This document shows positions 1-5,516 of a stretch of 7,729 nt of DNA, piece by piece; the stretch's first letter is position 1; each line of letters starts with the position of its first letter. The DNA comes from Campylobacterota bacterium (GTDB taxonomy: Bacteria > Campylobacterota > Campylobacteria > Campylobacterales > Sulfurovaceae), in assembly GCA_011372825.1 (NCBI GenBank), contig DSAK01000074.1:1-7729 (forward strand), in the 5' to 3' direction. The notes under the pieces are model-generated. The model made no database searches and had not been told where the DNA came from. It worked only from the letters and a program-made list of their open reading frames with translations. The translations under genes and the position numbers were made by a program.

Positions 1-101
1 AGCTTAGGATTTAGTTGGTTGCTAAGAAGTAGTGTGATTACTAGTAGGAGAAAACCTCCTATTGCTAGACTACCTTTTGCCAATAGATACTTTCCACTCA
101 T
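1..101 (-). CDS. Possible N-terminus of a small membrane protein, cut by the window edge
   Basis: A minus-strand frame opens with ATG at 101-99 and stays open to the window edge, giving 33 complete codons. It begins MSGKYLLAKGSLAIGGF and runs into a leucine-rich stretch (about residues 8-26) that looks like one transmembrane helix or an uncleaved signal anchor, followed by a polar SNQLNPK segment. It overlaps the last 32 bases of the lipoprotein gene in another frame. No good Shine-Dalgarno sequence precedes the ATG, so translation would have to be coupled to the upstream gene. The composition looks coding and hydrophobic, but with so few codons I cannot name a family. It may equally be a chance open frame, or a real gene that uses a different start. 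Confidence 0.4.
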   Translation of the reverse strand, partial: MSGKYLLAKGSLAIGGFLLLVITLLLSNQLNPK

Positions 102-420
102 TATCAACTTTGATTAGGTCAAGGGTCTCTATCTTGTCGCTACTTGTATCTTTGAATGTCACTTTTGCTCTTGAGTCATCGATGATTTTTTCTTCTATGA
201 GTTTGTAATTAAAATTTGGATTTTGTTGCAAACCACCTAAGCTATTCGCAAAGCCCATAATCTCCATAGTCTCTTTGGTTGCATAAAGTGATGCTTTCTC
301 TAAGTCACCTTTTGCCATCGCTTCGCTAAAAGATTTGGCAGTTTCAGCAGGTTTGTCAGAACATCCACTAAGAGCTAAGAGTAAAAAAAGTCCAAAGAGT
401 ACTTTTAGTATATTTTTCAT
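70..420 (-). CDS. Small DUF4878-type lipoprotein
   Basis: This encodes a 116-residue predicted lipoprotein. It has a Lys-containing N-terminus, a hydrophobic stretch at about residues 4-17 and a lipobox Leu17-Ser18-Gly19-Cys20, so signal peptidase II should cleave before Cys20 and leave a lipidated mature chain of about 97 residues. The mature part starts with an AKSFSEAMAKGDLEKA segment and ends in a DNEWKVSIG segment. That layout (one amphipathic helix, then a strand-rich half ending in W-K-V) is typical of the DUF4878/NTF2-like lipoproteins. No catalytic residues are evident and the function is unknown. Residue 21 is Ser rather than Asp, which in enterobacterial rules would favour outer-membrane sorting, though that rule is not established for this phylum. 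The start is supported by AAGGA at 430-426, five bases before the ATG. It is transcribed divergently from tlyA. Confidence 0.8.
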   Translation of the reverse strand: MKNILKVLFGLFLLLALSGCSDKPAETAKSFSEAMAKGDLEKASLYATKETMEIMGFANSLGGLQQNPNFNYKLIEEKIIDDSRAKVTFKDTSSDKIETLDLIKVDNEWKVSIGKR

Positions 421-472
421 TTATTTCCTTTTGATTTGTCTGTTTGATTTAGCATAGAAGAAATCATCACTA

Positions 473-478
473 ATTATA
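473..478 (-). promoter_or_regulatory. Candidate -10 box for the lipoprotein gene
   Basis: A perfect TATAAT lies on the minus strand about 52 bases upstream of the lipoprotein ATG. No -35 box is recognisable at the usual 16-18 base distance, which is common for housekeeping promoters in Campylobacterota. The assignment rests on the hexamer match and position only. Confidence 0.35.
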
Positions 479-534
479 AGTTGTCTATGTTCGCAAGAAG
501 CTTAAAAGGGTATACTTCTTTTATGTTTTTCCAA

Positions 535-578
535 CTATAGAGTATAATATCAGCTGATTAAATAATACTCCATTATAG
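535..578. repeat. Nested inverted repeat in the tlyA upstream region
   Basis: CTATA-GAGTAT (535-545) pairs with ATACTC (565-570) and TATAG (574-578), giving 11 pairs interrupted only by a 3-base bulge (571-573). The loop contains a second, perfect palindrome ATCAGCTGAT (549-558). The left arm overlaps the candidate tlyA -10 box, and the inner palindrome lies where transcription would begin. This could be an operator or a 5'-UTR hairpin. No bound regulator can be named from sequence alone. Confidence 0.4.
543..548 (+). promoter_or_regulatory. Candidate -10 box for the tlyA-ribF-cmoA operon
   Basis: A perfect TATAAT lies 81 bases before the tlyA start codon in AT-rich DNA with T-rich stretches just upstream (517-530), as expected for Campylobacterota housekeeping promoters that lack a conserved -35. 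Transcription would start near 555, giving a leader of about 75 bases. A weaker alternative is TATACT at 511-516. Confidence 0.35.
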
Positions 579-613
579 ATACAAGGTAATATTGGCGAGA
601 TACTTTTAGGTAA

Positions 614-640
614 ATGAGTGAGGTGATGAGTGAGACTTGA
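614..640 (+). other. Possible 8-codon upstream reading frame overlapping the tlyA start
   Basis: ATG at 614 opens a frame reading MSEVMSET and stops at TGA 638-640, inside the tlyA coding sequence. The nine bases ATGAGTGAG occur twice here (614-622 and 626-634), so a second in-frame ATG sits at 626. Only a weak TTAGG (606-610) precedes it. It may be pure coincidence created by the duplicated nonamer. Confidence 0.15.
620..627 (+). promoter_or_regulatory. Strong ribosome binding site deciding the tlyA GTG start
   Basis: GAGGTGAT is an uninterrupted 8-base match to the anti-Shine-Dalgarno end of 16S rRNA, with six bases between its GG and the GTG at 630. A stop codon (TGA 627-629) lies directly before the GTG in the tlyA frame, so the start cannot be further upstream. 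Confidence 0.75.
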
Positions 641-1337
641 TGTTTATTTGGTAGAGACTGGATATTTTGAGAGCAGAAATAGAGCATTGGAGGCGATAAA
701 AACAGGTCGTGTGACAGTAGATGGAAAAAAAGCAAAACCATCAATGCAGTTTAAGGATTGTGGTGTCATTGATGTTGCAAATGAAAAATTTTATGTCAGC
801 AGAGCAGGTCGTAAGCTTGAAGCTTTTTTGAGCGAACACCCTCTGTCTATCGAAGGGAGGAGATGTTTGGATGTTGGCTCATCAACTGGTGGTTTTGCAC
901 AGATATTGCTTGAGCATAATCCTAGCTCTTTGACCTGTGTTGATGTAGGCAGTAACCAATTGCATCCCCGCATCCATCCTAGTGTTACACTATTTGAGCA
1001 AACAGATATAAGAGATTTTAGCGATATTCAAGGGTTTGATATCATAACTTGCGATGTCTCATTTATATCTGTTTTGGAGATTGTTGATGCTATTGATTCT
1101 TTGGCAAAAGAAGATATAGTTATCCTCTATAAACCCCAGTTTGAGGTAGGTAGGCTTGTCAAAAGAGACAGTAAGGGCGTTGTTGTTGATGTTGATGCCA
1201 TAAGGCACAACAAGATGTTGTTTGAGCAACAATGCGAAGCAATCCACTGGAGAGAATTAGTTTGCAAGGAGTCAAAAGTGCAAGGCAAAGAGGGGAATAT
1301 AGAGTATTTTTACCATTTTAAAAAGGTTAAAAATTGA
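630..1337 (+). CDS. tlyA: TlyA-family rRNA 2'-O-methyltransferase (S4 domain + FtsJ-like fold)
   Basis: This 235-residue cytoplasmic enzyme is predicted to transfer a methyl group from SAM to a ribose 2'-OH of a cytidine in rRNA. An S4 RNA-binding domain occupies about residues 1-60 (opening MRLDVYLVETGY). An FtsJ/RrmJ-like Rossmann methyltransferase domain follows, with the SAM motif LDVGSSTGGF at 80-89. The expected K-D-K-E catalytic set is visible as Lys62, Asp142 (CDVSF), Lys168 (YKPQFE) and Glu225 (GNIEYF). Family members were first called haemolysins, but the rRNA methyltransferase role is established. The short length fits the TlyA type described in Campylobacter, which modifies only 23S C1920, rather than the longer mycobacterial type that also modifies 16S C1409. 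That specificity is inference. The start is GTG with a very strong ribosome binding site, and the stop TGA overlaps the ribF start. Confidence 0.93.
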   Translation: MRLDVYLVETGYFESRNRALEAIKTGRVTVDGKKAKPSMQFKDCGVIDVANEKFYVSRAGRKLEAFLSEHPLSIEGRRCLDVGSSTGGFAQILLEHNPSSLTCVDVGSNQLHPRIHPSVTLFEQTDIRDFSDIQGFDIITCDVSFISVLEIVDAIDSLAKEDIVILYKPQFEVGRLVKRDSKGVVVDVDAIRHNKMLFEQQCEAIHWRELVCKESKVQGKEGNIEYFYHFKKVKN

Positions 1338-2131
1338 TAAAATCTTTAGCAATTGGTGCATTTGATGGGGTGCATGTAGCCCACCAGTATCTTATCTCAC
1401 AAGCCGATGGTGTTGCTATAATTGAAAGGGGTAATGGTGTTTTAACTAGAGGCTATCTGCGCACTTTGTATATAGATAAGCCTTGTTTTTTTTACCATTT
1501 TGAGACGCTTCGTTTGCTAAGTCCACATCAGTTTATTAAAAAATTACAAAATGATTTTCCCTGTTTGGAGCGAATCGTTGTAGGGTATGATTTCCATTTT
1601 GGTAAAGACAAAGCAGGCAATGTTGAAGTGTTGCAAGAGATTTTTGATGGGAGAGTTGATGTTATTGAAGAGATATTACTAGAAGAGATGCCTGTTCATT
1701 CTCGAACCATCAAAGATGCTCTAAGAGAAGGCAAAATAAGCTTAGCAAACAAACTTTTGGGTAGAGAGTATGAGATTCGCGGAGCTGTTATCAAGGGTCA
1801 AGGGTTGGGTAGAAAAGAGTTTGTCCCCACACTTAATCTCAAGGTAGAATCTTTTTTGCTTCCAAAAGAGGGGACATATGTCACCCAAACAAAAATTGAT
1901 AATATTTGGCAACCAAGTATTAGCTTTTTGGGTCATCGGCTAACCATTGATGGTAGTTTTGCGATAGAAACCCATATCTTAGACAAGCAAAGCTTGCCCC
2001 AAATCGATAATGTAACTATTAAATTTATAGATTTTTTACGTGATAACAAGAAATTTGAAGATTTTGCAAGTCTCAAAGAGCAAATCGATCAAGATATCCA
2101 AGTAGCAAAGGGATTTTTAGATGAAAGATGA
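1334..2131 (+). CDS. ribF: Bifunctional riboflavin kinase / FAD synthetase
   Basis: RibF phosphorylates riboflavin to FMN and adenylylates FMN to FAD in the cytoplasm. The N-terminal nucleotidyltransferase domain (about 1-140) has the HIGH-like motif GAFDGVHVAHQYL at 8-20 and the conserved VGYDFHFGKDKAGN at 83-96. The VHSRTIKDAL segment at 121-130 corresponds to the family's S-S-T-x-I-R motif. The flavokinase domain (about 141-265) starts LLGREYEIRG, with GRKEFVPTLNL at 159-169 as the PTAN-type Mg/ATP motif, LPKEGTYV at 176-183 and ETHILD at 212-217. At 265 residues it is slightly shorter than most RibF proteins. The start is TTG at 1334, inside the tlyA stop. An in-frame TAA at 1328-1330 rules out anything further upstream, and AAAAAGG (1320-1326) lies seven bases before the TTG. 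It overlaps cmoA by 11 bases. Confidence 0.92.
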   Translation: MIKSLAIGAFDGVHVAHQYLISQADGVAIIERGNGVLTRGYLRTLYIDKPCFFYHFETLRLLSPHQFIKKLQNDFPCLERIVVGYDFHFGKDKAGNVEVLQEIFDGRVDVIEEILLEEMPVHSRTIKDALREGKISLANKLLGREYEIRGAVIKGQGLGRKEFVPTLNLKVESFLLPKEGTYVTQTKIDNIWQPSISFLGHRLTIDGSFAIETHILDKQSLPQIDNVTIKFIDFLRDNKKFEDFASLKEQIDQDIQVAKGFLDER

Positions 2132-2837
2132 GATTTTTACACAAGAGCCAAATAAGAAGTTTGAGTTTGATGAGGTTGTAGCAAGTGTATTTGATGATAT
2201 GCTAAGTCGTTCAGTGCCATTTTATGACGAGGTGCAAAAAATGATTATATCAATCATCCTAGAAAATGAAGCAGATGACAAGAGAGTTGTTGACTTAGGC
2301 TCGTCAACAGCGAGATTTTTGATAGATTTGCACTCTCAAATGAGAACAAAAATGGAGCTATGTGGCTTGGATAATTCAGAAGCCATGCTCTCTCAAGCAA
2401 GAGCAAAATGCAAAGCATATGGAGCAAAAATTGAGTTGAAAAATAGTGACATAGTCACATCGGATTTTGGGAGTAGTGATTTTGTAGTTGCGAATTATAC
2501 GCTACAGTTTATACGCCCCATGCAGCGAAATATTTTAGTAAAGAAAATATATCAATCACTTACAAAGAATGGATTATTTCTATTTTCAGAAAAAATAGTA
2601 TTTACAGACAAGAAACTTGATAAAACAATGATAGATATCTATCATAATCGTAAGAAAGCCCATGGATACAGTGATTATGAGATAAGTAAAAAAAGAGAAG
2701 CACTTGAAAATGTGCTAGTTCCTTATACAATAAGAGAAAATATACAGATGTGCAAAGAGGCTGGATTTGAAAAAGTCGATACAATCTTTCAGTGGGCCAA
2801 TTTTGCCACTTTTTTAGCTCAAAAAGCTCGAGATTAA
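2121..2837 (+). CDS. cmoA: Carboxy-S-adenosyl-L-methionine synthase CmoA
   Basis: This 238-residue protein is predicted to convert SAM and prephenate into carboxy-SAM, the donor used by CmoB to make 5-carboxymethoxyuridine at tRNA position 34. It aligns from memory along its length with E. coli CmoA: FDEVVASVFDDMLSRSVP (16-33), SAM motif DLGSSTARF (58-66), LDNSEAML (83-90), NYTLQFI (125-131), SEK (156-158), and the HGYSDYEISKKR block (181-192). Arg192 corresponds to the E. coli Arg199 reported to hold the carboxylate of carboxy-SAM, which supports CmoA over a generic methyltransferase. The ATG at 2121 lies inside ribF, with AAGGGA (2108-2113) seven bases upstream, implying translational coupling. 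Its substrate prephenate comes from the shikimate pathway whose first enzyme is encoded next. No cmoB is visible in the window. Confidence 0.88.
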   Translation: MKDEIFTQEPNKKFEFDEVVASVFDDMLSRSVPFYDEVQKMIISIILENEADDKRVVDLGSSTARFLIDLHSQMRTKMELCGLDNSEAMLSQARAKCKAYGAKIELKNSDIVTSDFGSSDFVVANYTLQFIRPMQRNILVKKIYQSLTKNGLFLFSEKIVFTDKKLDKTMIDIYHNRKKAHGYSDYEISKKREALENVLVPYTIRENIQMCKEAGFEKVDTIFQWANFATFLAQKARD

Positions 2838-2839
2838 TT

Positions 2840-2853
2840 TGTGATTATTCACA
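2840..2853. promoter_or_regulatory. Palindrome TGTGA-N4-TCACA after cmoA
   Basis: A perfect 5-bp inverted repeat with a TTAT spacer starts three bases after the cmoA stop. The half-sites resemble CRP/FNR-superfamily words, but the N4 spacing differs from the N6 of classical CRP sites. It may be an operator for the downstream DAHP synthase gene, a weak hairpin, or chance. Confidence 0.3.
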
Positions 2854-2886
2854 TATTTTCATACTATTTCATATCACTTTTTCACA
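2848..2886 (+). repeat. Phased TTCAYA words upstream of the DAHP synthase gene
   Basis: TTCACA (2848), TTCATA (2858) and TTCATA (2868) start exactly 10 bases apart, and a fourth copy TTCACA starts at 2881. Tandem words with one-helical-turn spacing on one face of DNA are the usual target architecture of OmpR/PhoB-family regulators, one of which is encoded in this window. The binding role is inference. Confidence 0.35.
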
Positions 2887-2896
2887 ATGTGAAAAA
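2878..2896. promoter_or_regulatory. Inverted repeat TTTTTCAC-AAT-GTGAAAAA
   Basis: This is a perfect 8-bp inverted repeat with a 3-base centre, about 54 bases upstream of the -10 box of the DAHP synthase gene. There is no T-tract after it on the plus strand, so it is a poor Rho-independent terminator for cmoA. Its symmetry and position fit a dimeric regulator's operator better. Confidence 0.4.
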
Positions 2897-2916
2897 AAGG
2901 ATAAAAGTTATCTTTT
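2896..2916 (+). terminator. Weak AT-rich stem-loop, possible cmoA operon terminator
   Basis: AAAGGATAA (2896-2904) pairs with TTATCTTTT (2908-2916) through nine pairs including one G-T wobble, around an AAG loop. The stem contains a single G-C pair and the T residues lie within the stem, followed by GGG. Termination would be inefficient at best. It is listed because nothing better separates cmoA from the next gene. Confidence 0.2.
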
Positions 2917-2927
2917 GGGATAGCAAT

Positions 2928-2955
2928 TTGAATTTTTTCAAAGATAGGGTATAAT
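2928..2955 (+). promoter_or_regulatory. Promoter of the DAHP synthase gene, with an overlapping palindrome
   Basis: TATAAT (2950-2955) is preceded by TTGAAT (2928-2933) at 16 bases, a fair sigma-70-like promoter. Transcription would start near 2962, about 22 bases before the ATG. A perfect inverted repeat TTTGAA-TTTT-TTCAAA (2927-2942) covers the -35 box and the first part of the spacer, the position expected of a repressor operator. Confidence 0.55.
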
Positions 2956-2983
2956 CACCAAATTATTATTTAAGGACACAATT

Positions 2984-4333
2984 ATGAGCTGGAAACCAAG
3001 TAGCTGGAGAGACTTTCCTATAAAGCAGCAACCAGTCTATCCAGACAAAGAATTATTGAAATCTGTAGAGGAAGAGCTAGCAAGTTATCCACCATTAATA
3101 TTTGCAGGAGAGGCTAGAAATCTCAAAGCAGAACTTGCTCAAGTAGCACAAGGTAAAGCATTTTTACTCCAAGGGGGGGATTGTGCTGAGAGTTTTTCCA
3201 ATTTCAATGCACGCTCTATAAAAAATCTTTTTAAATTGATGTTGCAAATGAATATGGTACTTATGTACTCTTTTGGCAAACCTATAGTCAAGGTCGGACG
3301 CATTGCAGGGCAGTTTGCTAAGCCAAGAAGTAGTGATTTTGAAGAGATTGATGGAGTTAGCTTGCCAAGTTATCGTGGCGATATCATAAACGATATAGAG
3401 TTTAACAGCCAAGCTAGAGTTCCTAACCCAACCAAGATGTTAAAAGCATACAACCAATCAGCTGCGACAATGAATCTGATCCGCGCTTTTGCTAGAGGAG
3501 GAATGGCAGATTTAACGCAAGTGCATCAATGGAACTTAGATTTTATCAAAGACCACGATTTGGGTAAAAAATATGAAGAGTTAAGTCGAAAAATAGACGA
3601 TGCAATGAGATTTATGCGTGCATGTGGACTAGATGTAAAAAATCTACCACAACTCCAACAAACTGTCCTTTATACTTCCCATGAGGCGTTGCTTTTGAAT
3701 TATGAAGAGGCATTGACCAAAAAAGATAGTCTTACAGGAGATTGGTACGATTGTTCTGCACATATGCTCTGGATAGGAGATCGTACCCGAGGACTAAATG
3801 ATGCCCATATAGAGTATTTTAGAGGGATTCAAAATCCAATAGGATGTAAAGTTGGGCCAACTATGCAAGAAGATGAGCTAATTAAGCTTATAGATGCACT
3901 CAATCCAAATAATGAACCAGGTAGACTCAATCTCATCGTCCGTATGGGTGCTTCAAAGATAGGTGAATATTTTCCAAAACTTCTCAAAAAGGTAAAAGAA
4001 GAGGGGAGAAATATAGTGTGGTCATGTGATCCGATGCATGGAAATGTTGAAAAAGCAAGTAATGGCTTTAAAACAAGAGACTTTAAAAATATACTAAGTG
4101 AAGTAAAACAGTTTTTTGAAATTCATAATGCTGAGGGGACAATCGCAGGCGGAATACACCTTGAGATGACAGGTGAAGATGTCACAGAGTGTATTGGGAG
4201 TCAAAGCTGTGCAATTACCCAAGAGGGGCTTGCTAGCAGATACCATACTCAATGCGATCCAAGGCTCAACGCCAAACAAGCTCTTGAGCTTGCATTTATG
4301 ATTTCTGATACTCTTCAGGGGGCTTTAAGATAG
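2984..4333 (+). CDS. aroG: Class II (plant-type) 3-deoxy-7-phosphoheptulonate synthase
   Basis: This 449-residue enzyme condenses phosphoenolpyruvate and erythrose-4-phosphate to DAHP, the first step of the shikimate pathway. Class II identity is clear from the start MSWKPSSWRDFPIKQQP and from the metal and substrate motifs: Cys67 in LLQGGDCAESF, the KVGRIAGQFAKPRS block at 103-116, His352 in DPMHGN, Glu394 in HLEMTGEDVTEC and Asp425 in CDPRLN. Cys67, His352, Glu394 and Asp425 match the metal ligands described in the M. tuberculosis enzyme. The length is normal for Helicobacter/Campylobacter members and the gene looks intact. AAGGA (2972-2976) lies seven bases before the ATG. It has its own promoter, and its 3' end overlaps the convergent kinase gene by 38 bases. 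The symbol is used loosely, because class II enzymes carry varied names, and feedback specificity cannot be read from the sequence. Confidence 0.95.
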   Translation: MSWKPSSWRDFPIKQQPVYPDKELLKSVEEELASYPPLIFAGEARNLKAELAQVAQGKAFLLQGGDCAESFSNFNARSIKNLFKLMLQMNMVLMYSFGKPIVKVGRIAGQFAKPRSSDFEEIDGVSLPSYRGDIINDIEFNSQARVPNPTKMLKAYNQSAATMNLIRAFARGGMADLTQVHQWNLDFIKDHDLGKKYEELSRKIDDAMRFMRACGLDVKNLPQLQQTVLYTSHEALLLNYEEALTKKDSLTGDWYDCSAHMLWIGDRTRGLNDAHIEYFRGIQNPIGCKVGPTMQEDELIKLIDALNPNNEPGRLNLIVRMGASKIGEYFPKLLKKVKEEGRNIVWSCDPMHGNVEKASNGFKTRDFKNILSEVKQFFEIHNAEGTIAGGIHLEMTGEDVTECIGSQSCAITQEGLASRYHTQCDPRLNAKQALELAFMISDTLQGALR

Positions 4334-5516
4334 TAAAAAAATTGACACCTTCATAGTGTCTATACTCTAATTTGAGGGTATGAATATCGATGATATTTTT
4401 GACGATATAAAGCCCCAATCCCAAGCCATTTTTGGATTGATGGAATGGCTGATAGTAATTTTCTATAGGCTCTTTGAGTGGTTCTGCGGGATTTGATATC
4501 TCTATAAAATTTGATTTTGCACATATTGATACTTTTTTGGTATGTCCATGGATGATACCATTTAATAAGAGATTTTTAATCACAAGTACAAAAAGTTCAA
4601 AATCTACACTCCATAGGCTCTCTTCTTCTATGGTCGTATCAATATAATCTTTTGGATTATCTATCATCAACAAATCAATGCCAGCTTCTATGAGATTGCT
4701 AGTGCTGTAAGGTTTGATTCTAAGGGTGAAATGTTTTGAGGTAATTTTCTCTATAGTAGCAAATTCATCAATCAGCATACCCATTTTTTCAAAGATATTT
4801 CTCATCTTTTCTTGTTGTTTTGGATTGGTTGTCATCTCGGCTATAATCCTCCCTTTGGCTATGGGAGTTTTAAGCTCATGCATCATTGCCCTTAAGAAAA
4901 GTTGTCTTGAGCTTATAAGCTCTCTTATCATCCTAACTGCATTATCAAACTCATTTGCCACCTCTGCTATTTCATCTTTTTTTTCAGTTTTGCATGTGAT
5001 ATTTAGATCCCCTTTGGAAAAGTTGGTAATTTTTTCTTTGAGAATTGTTAATGGCTTTAGTCCTTGCATAATCCACCAATACAACCCACCCAATATCGCC
5101 AAAACACCGCCAAAAAAGAGTAAAGCCTCCCATGGAAAAGGTGGGGTATTTTTATTTTCTAGCATCAGCTTGAAGTGGTCGTTGTTGATAATTATAATCC
5201 GTTTTAGACGGTAGGTGTCGGTTGCATAATTGTGGTACTTCCCTTGAGATTGAAAATAGTGTTTGATTTGGACTTGCTCTTCGGGGCTCGTGATTATCGA
5301 TATATTTTGCGATTTGAGATATGCTGTGTCTATTTTGCCATATTTGAGATAATAAAGCGAGAGGTAATGTGCAATAGCTCTTTCGTGAGCTTCATTGTAT
5401 AGGCTATGTTTTTCTTGTTGAGCAGAAATCATCAAAGCAAAAAGCATCGCTAGCAATACAACAGCGATACCAAAAATCAATGATATTTTTGTTCTTAGTG
5501 ATGAAAATTTCATCAT
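4296..5516 (-). CDS. ArsS-like membrane sensor histidine kinase
   Basis: This 406-residue kinase is predicted to lie in the inner membrane and to phosphorylate the adjacent regulator. TM1 spans about 10-31, a periplasmic sensor domain about 32-130, and TM2 about 131-150. A HAMP-like linker at about 151-205 is followed by the dimerisation/phosphoacceptor H-box MMHELKTPIAKGR (211-223, phosphorylated His213). The ATPase domain shows the N-box KNLLLNG (314-320), the F-box-like YYQPFHQ (354-360) and the G2 box KNGLGLGLYIVKN (362-374). The G1 box reads ISNPAEPL (340-347), with Asn where most kinases have Asp. The H-box MHELKTPIxKG and the overall layout resemble the Helicobacter ArsS (HP0165) group, recalled rather than searched. 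The periplasmic part holds six histidines (37, 44, 50, 86, 95, 114). The ATG overlaps the regulator's stop (ATGA), indicating coupling. The signal is unknown. Confidence 0.88.
   Translation of the reverse strand: MMKFSSLRTKISLIFGIAVVLLAMLFALMISAQQEKHSLYNEAHERAIAHYLSLYYLKYGKIDTAYLKSQNISIITSPEEQVQIKHYFQSQGKYHNYATDTYRLKRIIIINNDHFKLMLENKNTPPFPWEALLFFGGVLAILGGLYWWIMQGLKPLTILKEKITNFSKGDLNITCKTEKKDEIAEVANEFDNAVRMIRELISSRQLFLRAMMHELKTPIAKGRIIAEMTTNPKQQEKMRNIFEKMGMLIDEFATIEKITSKHFTLRIKPYSTSNLIEAGIDLLMIDNPKDYIDTTIEEESLWSVDFELFVLVIKNLLLNGIIHGHTKKVSICAKSNFIEISNPAEPLKEPIENYYQPFHQSKNGLGLGLYIVKNIIDIHTLKLEYRHYEGVNFFTILKPPEEYQKS

Noticed and set aside
45..61. Hairpin TAGGAG-AAAAC-CTCCTA just downstream of the lipoprotein stop, considered as a terminator
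   Set aside because: Reading the minus strand, no T-tract follows the stem. The AGGAGG it creates is not followed by a start codon at a usable distance. The stretch also lies inside the possible membrane-protein frame.
495..520. Inverted repeat AAGAAG...CTTCTT with a 14-base loop between the divergent genes
   Set aside because: Six pairs of A/G-rich sequence around a long loop are easily expected by chance in this AT-rich region. No promoter element coincides with it.
550..744. 64-codon minus-strand open frame across the tlyA 5' end
   Set aside because: It overlaps the well-supported tlyA start and promoter region, encodes a low-complexity hydrophobic peptide and matches no known family.
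4335..4360. Minus-strand stem GACAC/GTGTC followed by seven T residues, resembling a Rho-independent terminator
   Set aside because: The stem is only five pairs and lies within the kinase coding sequence about 40 bases before its stop. The Ts encode the Asn-Phe-Phe of the C-terminal strand, so it is more likely a coding coincidence.
4714..5214. 166-codon plus-strand open frame opposite the kinase gene
   Set aside because: It is the complement of well-conserved kinase motifs (H-box, HAMP, TM2). Its Ser/Ile/Leu-rich composition is typical of a shadow frame.
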